Origin: UBA11524 sp964542315
GTDB taxonomy: Bacteria > Bacillota > Clostridia > Christensenellales > Aristaeellaceae
Direction of reading: 5' to 3'
Length of the DNA: 16,328 nucleotides
NCBI GenBank assembly: GCA_964542315.1
Contig: CAZIUA010000061.1
Location: 1 to 16,328, forward strand
Part shown: positions 14,653-16,328 of the stretch, one piece after another
Position numbering within the stretch: position 1 is the stretch's first letter
Layout of the letters: each line of letters opens with the position of its first letter
Made by a program: the position numbers and the translations under genes
The notes under the pieces: generated by a model
What the model was told of the DNA's origin: nothing
Database searches by the model: none
What the model saw: the letters and a program-made list of their open reading frames with translations, nothing else

Positions 14653-15260
14653 AATGCTTCTCCTTTCACACATTCCACATAAGTCAGCGGAAAGCTGGCC
14701 TGCAGGCCTGCGCTTCTGCGCACCGTCCAGCCGTGCTTTCGCAGGAAATCCAAATAGCTTGCGCTTGACCATTTGCTGTACTGGCGGAAGCCCACCATCT
14801 TCATCAGAAACGCTTTGATATTACCGAAAAAGTCGTTGCCGGCGTGGGTGAAGGTCGGGGCGATCAGCACGCCATCGTCCTTCAGCACCCGGCGAATTTC
14901 CGCCAGCGCCCTCTCCGGCTCCGGCACGATATGCAGGGCGTTGGACACGATGACCACATCGAAGGACTGGTCGGCATAGGGCAGATGGAACATATCCTGC
15001 ACCGAAAAGTGAAGTTTGGCGGACTGCACGCCCCGTTTTGCCTGGGCAATCATCTCAGGGGAAGCATCCGTGGCTTCAATATGGTTGGCGGAACGGACGA
15101 TGTGCTTGGCGATCAGCCCCGTTCCTGTGGCAAGCTCCAGCACCTGCTTATGCCGCACCACAGGGGAAATCAGGAAATACATTTGCTTGTATGCCTGATG
15201 GTCTTTCTTCATAAAGCGGTCGTAGATCTTCGCCGTGCGATCCCAAAAAGTCCTTTTCAC
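14649..15260 (-). CDS. Class I SAM-dependent methyltransferase (UbiE-like), intact
   Basis: 203 residues with a GTG start; AAGGAAG lies 8 nt upstream and the sequence from MKRTFWDRTAKIYDRF is family-like. SAM-binding motif I is VLELATGTGL (40-49), the acidic residue ending strand 2 is D65 in EATDAS, and the post-motif QDMFHLPYADQSFDVVIVSNALH (88-110) holds the motif II/III region. The C-terminal part FRQYSKWSSASYLDFLRKHGW resembles small-molecule methyltransferases. No membrane segment; cytoplasmic. Substrate unknown. It is the first gene of a minus-strand operon with a second, membrane-anchored methyltransferase and two small membrane proteins. A palindromic operator and a strong promoter lie upstream. 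It is the only clearly intact member of the cassette. Confidence 0.85.
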   Translation of the reverse strand: MKRTFWDRTAKIYDRFMKKDHQAYKQMYFLISPVVRHKQVLELATGTGLIAKHIVRSANHIEATDASPEMIAQAKRGVQSAKLHFSVQDMFHLPYADQSFDVVIVSNALHIVPEPERALAEIRRVLKDDGVLIAPTFTHAGNDFFGNIKAFLMKMVGFRQYSKWSSASYLDFLRKHGWTVRRSAGLQASFPLTYVECVKGEAL

Positions 15261-15282
15261 AACACCACTTCCTTACATATAC

Positions 15283-15298
15283 GTTAGTTACAACTAAC
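15283..15298. promoter_or_regulatory. Palindromic operator upstream of the methyltransferase operon
   Basis: GTTAGTT, 2-nt spacer AC, AACTAAC: a perfect 7-bp inverted repeat, 22 nt before the GTG start of the methyltransferase. Short AT-biased dyads of this form commonly bind TetR/AcrR-type repressors in Firmicutes. No regulator gene is visible in the window, so the binding protein is inferred. The dyad would also overlap a weak -10-like TGTAAC on the minus strand. Confidence 0.55.
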
Positions 15299-15311
15299 TG
15301 CTGGCCTTTTG

Positions 15312-15422
15312 AAAAGCTGCCTTCCGGGGGCAGCTGTGTGCGTTTTGCGTTTGTTGCACGATGACATGCACCATCGCGCTTCCTGAAAGGCAGCGTCAGC
15401 CAGTTCCACACCGCCTTTCAGG
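15312..15422 (-). ncRNA. Candidate structured leader or small RNA with three hairpins
   Basis: Transcribed leftward from the promoter at 15427-15455, the RNA would begin near 15420. H1 is a 10-bp perfect inverted repeat CCTGAAAGGC/GCCTTTCAGG (15382-15391 with 15413-15422, 21-nt loop) at the extreme 5' end. H2 pairs 15356-15362 with 15373-15379 (7 bp, one G-U). H3 pairs AGCTGCC with GGCAGCT (15315-15321, 15329-15335) and runs into a short U tract, a weak terminator. The H1 3' arm can alternatively pair with AAAGGC just beyond H3 (15304-15309), which would give an attenuation-like switch. It precedes the methyltransferase operon. I do not match it to a known riboswitch class. It could be an attenuating leader or a free RNA of about 110 nt. 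Confidence 0.4.
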
Positions 15423-15426
15423 CATT

Positions 15427-15455
15427 ATCATACTCCTTGTGTTCGCCGATGTCAA
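15427..15455 (-). promoter_or_regulatory. Strong SigA-type promoter, minus strand
   Basis: Read leftward: perfect -35 TTGACA (15455-15450), 17-nt spacer, -10 TATGAT (15432-15427), which continues as TATGATAAT. Its expected start near 15420 falls at the foot of hairpin H1, giving a leader of about 160 nt before the methyltransferase GTG. Confidence 0.75.
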
Positions 15456-15494
15456 TAGAATGCGAAGAAAAACGGGGGAAAGGAGAGGTAGCTG

Positions 15495-15623
15495 TTATGG
15501 CTCCGAAAAAGCGGATGAAGGGCGGGTATGGGAAGTGCGAGAAGCGCGGAGAGCGAGTGCGAAGTAATGACATTCAGTAGCATAGGGATCGACCGCCGTA
15601 ACAGAATTCAAATGAAGTGGCAT
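15495..15623 (-). CDS. Possible 42-codon small ORF downstream of the orphan gene
   Basis: ATG 15623 is preceded by a near-perfect ribosome site AGGAGGTG at ideal spacing and lies 14 nt after the stop of the 200-codon gene, so it could be the next gene of that transcript. The product is rich in Ser, Ala and Arg, with no membrane helix and no recognised motif. It is almost fully antisense to another small ORF at 15497-15580, so at most one of them is likely to be real. The stretch may instead belong to a repeated non-coding element. I have a vague, unverified memory of similar short peptides annotated in gut Clostridia. Confidence 0.3.
   Translation of the reverse strand: MPLHLNSVTAVDPYATECHYFALALRASRTSHTRPSSAFSEP
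15497..15580 (+). CDS. Possible 27-codon basic small ORF
   Basis: ATG 15497 follows AGGAGAGG at about 8 nt and encodes a strongly basic peptide beginning MAPKKRMKGGYGK and ending at TAG 15580. No family recognised. Nearly the same bases carry the minus-strand small ORF 15495-15623. No good plus-strand promoter is evident upstream, so this is the weaker of the two. Confidence 0.2.
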   Translation: MAPKKRMKGGYGKCEKRGERVRSNDIQ

Positions 15624-15637
15624 AGTAGCACCTCCTA

Positions 15638-16240
15638 TTATTTCTCATAGTACCGGTCAGAGTACATCTGACCCAGCCTTTGAACAACAACGGCAGCCTG
15701 TTTGAACAATTCAACGAATTGGTCCTCATCGGCATCAGTCATCTGGATATAAGCCTTAAAATCGTTATAGAACTGTGTTCCTAACTTCATAGCCTTTTCC
15801 AGCGCAGCATGCTCTTCAGCCGAAAGAGTTGAAGAAATTTCTCCTGCAAATGCTTCGCCAGGCCTAAAGGAGGCTGTCAGGCGAGTATCATACTCTCCTG
15901 TGTTCTTATCTTCGTTTACCGTCTGTTCAATAGCTTTTGCGAAGAGATATCCAAAAATATTAGCAAAAGCTATCTCAGCATCCGGCTGAGGACCTTCTTG
16001 AAGAGCATCCAGCATTCTTTGGGCGTTCTGTTCCAATGAATAGTAGTCGGCAATATTCTCAGTTACGGAAGATTCCTCGACCTCGTGGTCAATGATTTCG
16101 TGGAATTTCGCCCGCAAGATAATGGGCTCAAAGACACTGTCAGGAACCTTGATATCATCAAGAGGAGTCTGGACCTTTTCCGGGCGGTCGATTCTAAAAT
16201 GATATCTACTGTCCGTGCTAATCTTGATCTTGAAAATCAT
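15638..16240 (-). CDS. Orphan hypothetical protein of about 200 residues
   Basis: I do not recognise this protein. It is acidic, soluble and mostly helical in appearance. An N-terminal beta-rich stretch (1-20, KIKISTDSRYHFRID) is followed by an acidic segment around 48-75 and three probable helices at about 85-108, 140-165 and 171-196. No signal peptide, membrane helix or catalytic motif stands out. The ATG at 16240 lacks a ribosome binding site, and the frame stays open 11 codons further back (IAFINVDDNG) to a TAA at 16276-16274. The start is therefore uncertain, and the gene could be a truncated or shifted remnant of a longer one. Base composition is clearly lower in GC than the rest of the window and it uses AGA and TCA codons avoided in the operons to the left, suggesting separate ancestry. 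Confidence 0.6.
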   Translation of the reverse strand: MIFKIKISTDSRYHFRIDRPEKVQTPLDDIKVPDSVFEPIILRAKFHEIIDHEVEESSVTENIADYYSLEQNAQRMLDALQEGPQPDAEIAFANIFGYLFAKAIEQTVNEDKNTGEYDTRLTASFRPGEAFAGEISSTLSAEEHAALEKAMKLGTQFYNDFKAYIQMTDADEDQFVELFKQAAVVVQRLGQMYSDRYYEK

Positions 16241-16256
16241 CCCATTATCATCGACA

Positions 16257-16323
16257 TTGATAAACGCAATAGATTAGTATATAGCTTTCCAACCTGTGTA
16301 CCTTTGTCTAATGCGGGAGGAAG
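16257..16323 (+). promoter_or_regulatory. Possible divergent promoter and ribosome binding site at the right edge
   Basis: TTGATA (16257-16262), 17-nt spacer, TATAGC (16280-16285) is a moderate promoter match. Thirty nt further, GGGAGGAAG (16315-16323) is a strong ribosome binding site, 5 nt before the window ends. Together they suggest a plus-strand gene whose start codon lies just outside, divergent from the orphan gene. Confidence 0.4.
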
Positions 16324-16328
16324 AAAGC

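Noticed and set aside
15148..15411. A minus-strand frame through the leader starting with GTG 15411.
   Set aside because: No ribosome site, it runs out of frame into the methyltransferase, and its residues have no family character; the region is better explained by hairpins.
1..16328. CRISPR array, tRNA, rRNA, transposase or integrase.
   Set aside because: No regularly spaced repeats, no cloverleaf or rRNA-like tract and no recombinase motif were seen on either strand.

Overview
The window reads as a piece of a plant-polysaccharide-degrading Firmicute (class Clostridia, gut or rumen type). This rests on three things seen here: a LplC/YtcP-type sugar ABC permease followed by a run of glycoside hydrolases; the Firmicute housekeeping string yicC/yloC-gmk-rpoZ-coaBC; and strong AGGAGG-type ribosome binding sites. 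Genus cannot be named from the sequence alone.

Layout. (1) 1-9666, plus strand: one tightly spaced carbohydrate-utilisation operon. It holds the 3' part of an ABC permease, then a clan GH-A (GH5-like) hydrolase, a secreted GH39-type enzyme, a GH3 beta-xylosidase-type enzyme, a GH2 enzyme and a GH127-type (DUF1680) beta-L-arabinofuranosidase. It ends in a UUCG-loop terminator. (2) 9835-12935, plus strand: a textbook promoter (TTGCAA, 17 nt, TATAAT) drives yicC, gmk, rpoZ and coaBC, closed by a 12-bp-stem terminator. (3) 12977-15455, minus strand, convergent: a small accessory cassette of lower GC and different codon use. It has a strong promoter, a multi-hairpin leader and a palindromic operator. 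Then come an intact SAM methyltransferase, a second membrane-anchored methyltransferase that is frameshifted and truncated, and two related small membrane proteins, one probably missing its start and the other frameshifted. (4) 15480-16328: a short stretch with two mutually antisense small ORFs, an AT-richer orphan gene of 200 codons on the minus strand, and signals at the right edge suggesting a divergent plus-strand gene starting just outside.

How it works together. The permease probably belongs to an importer for xylan- or arabinan-derived oligosaccharides. The GH39-type protein is the only hydrolase with a signal peptide, so trimming probably starts outside the cell or at its surface and finishes in the cytoplasm with GH3, GH2, GH127 and GH5-like enzymes. 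GH39 and GH3 point to beta-xylosides and alpha-arabinosides, GH127 to beta-L-arabinofuranosides. The housekeeping genes are unrelated to sugar use. The minus-strand cassette looks like an acquired accessory region that is decaying: two frameshifts and one apparent deletion junction lie within about 1 kb, whereas the 12.9 kb to its left shows none.

The most interesting items are the structured leader or ncRNA candidate at 15312-15455, the tandem pair of related unknown membrane proteins, the uncharacterised C-terminal domain of the GH39-type enzyme, and the short element around 15481-15635. I did not find a CRISPR array, tRNA, rRNA or a recognisable transposase.
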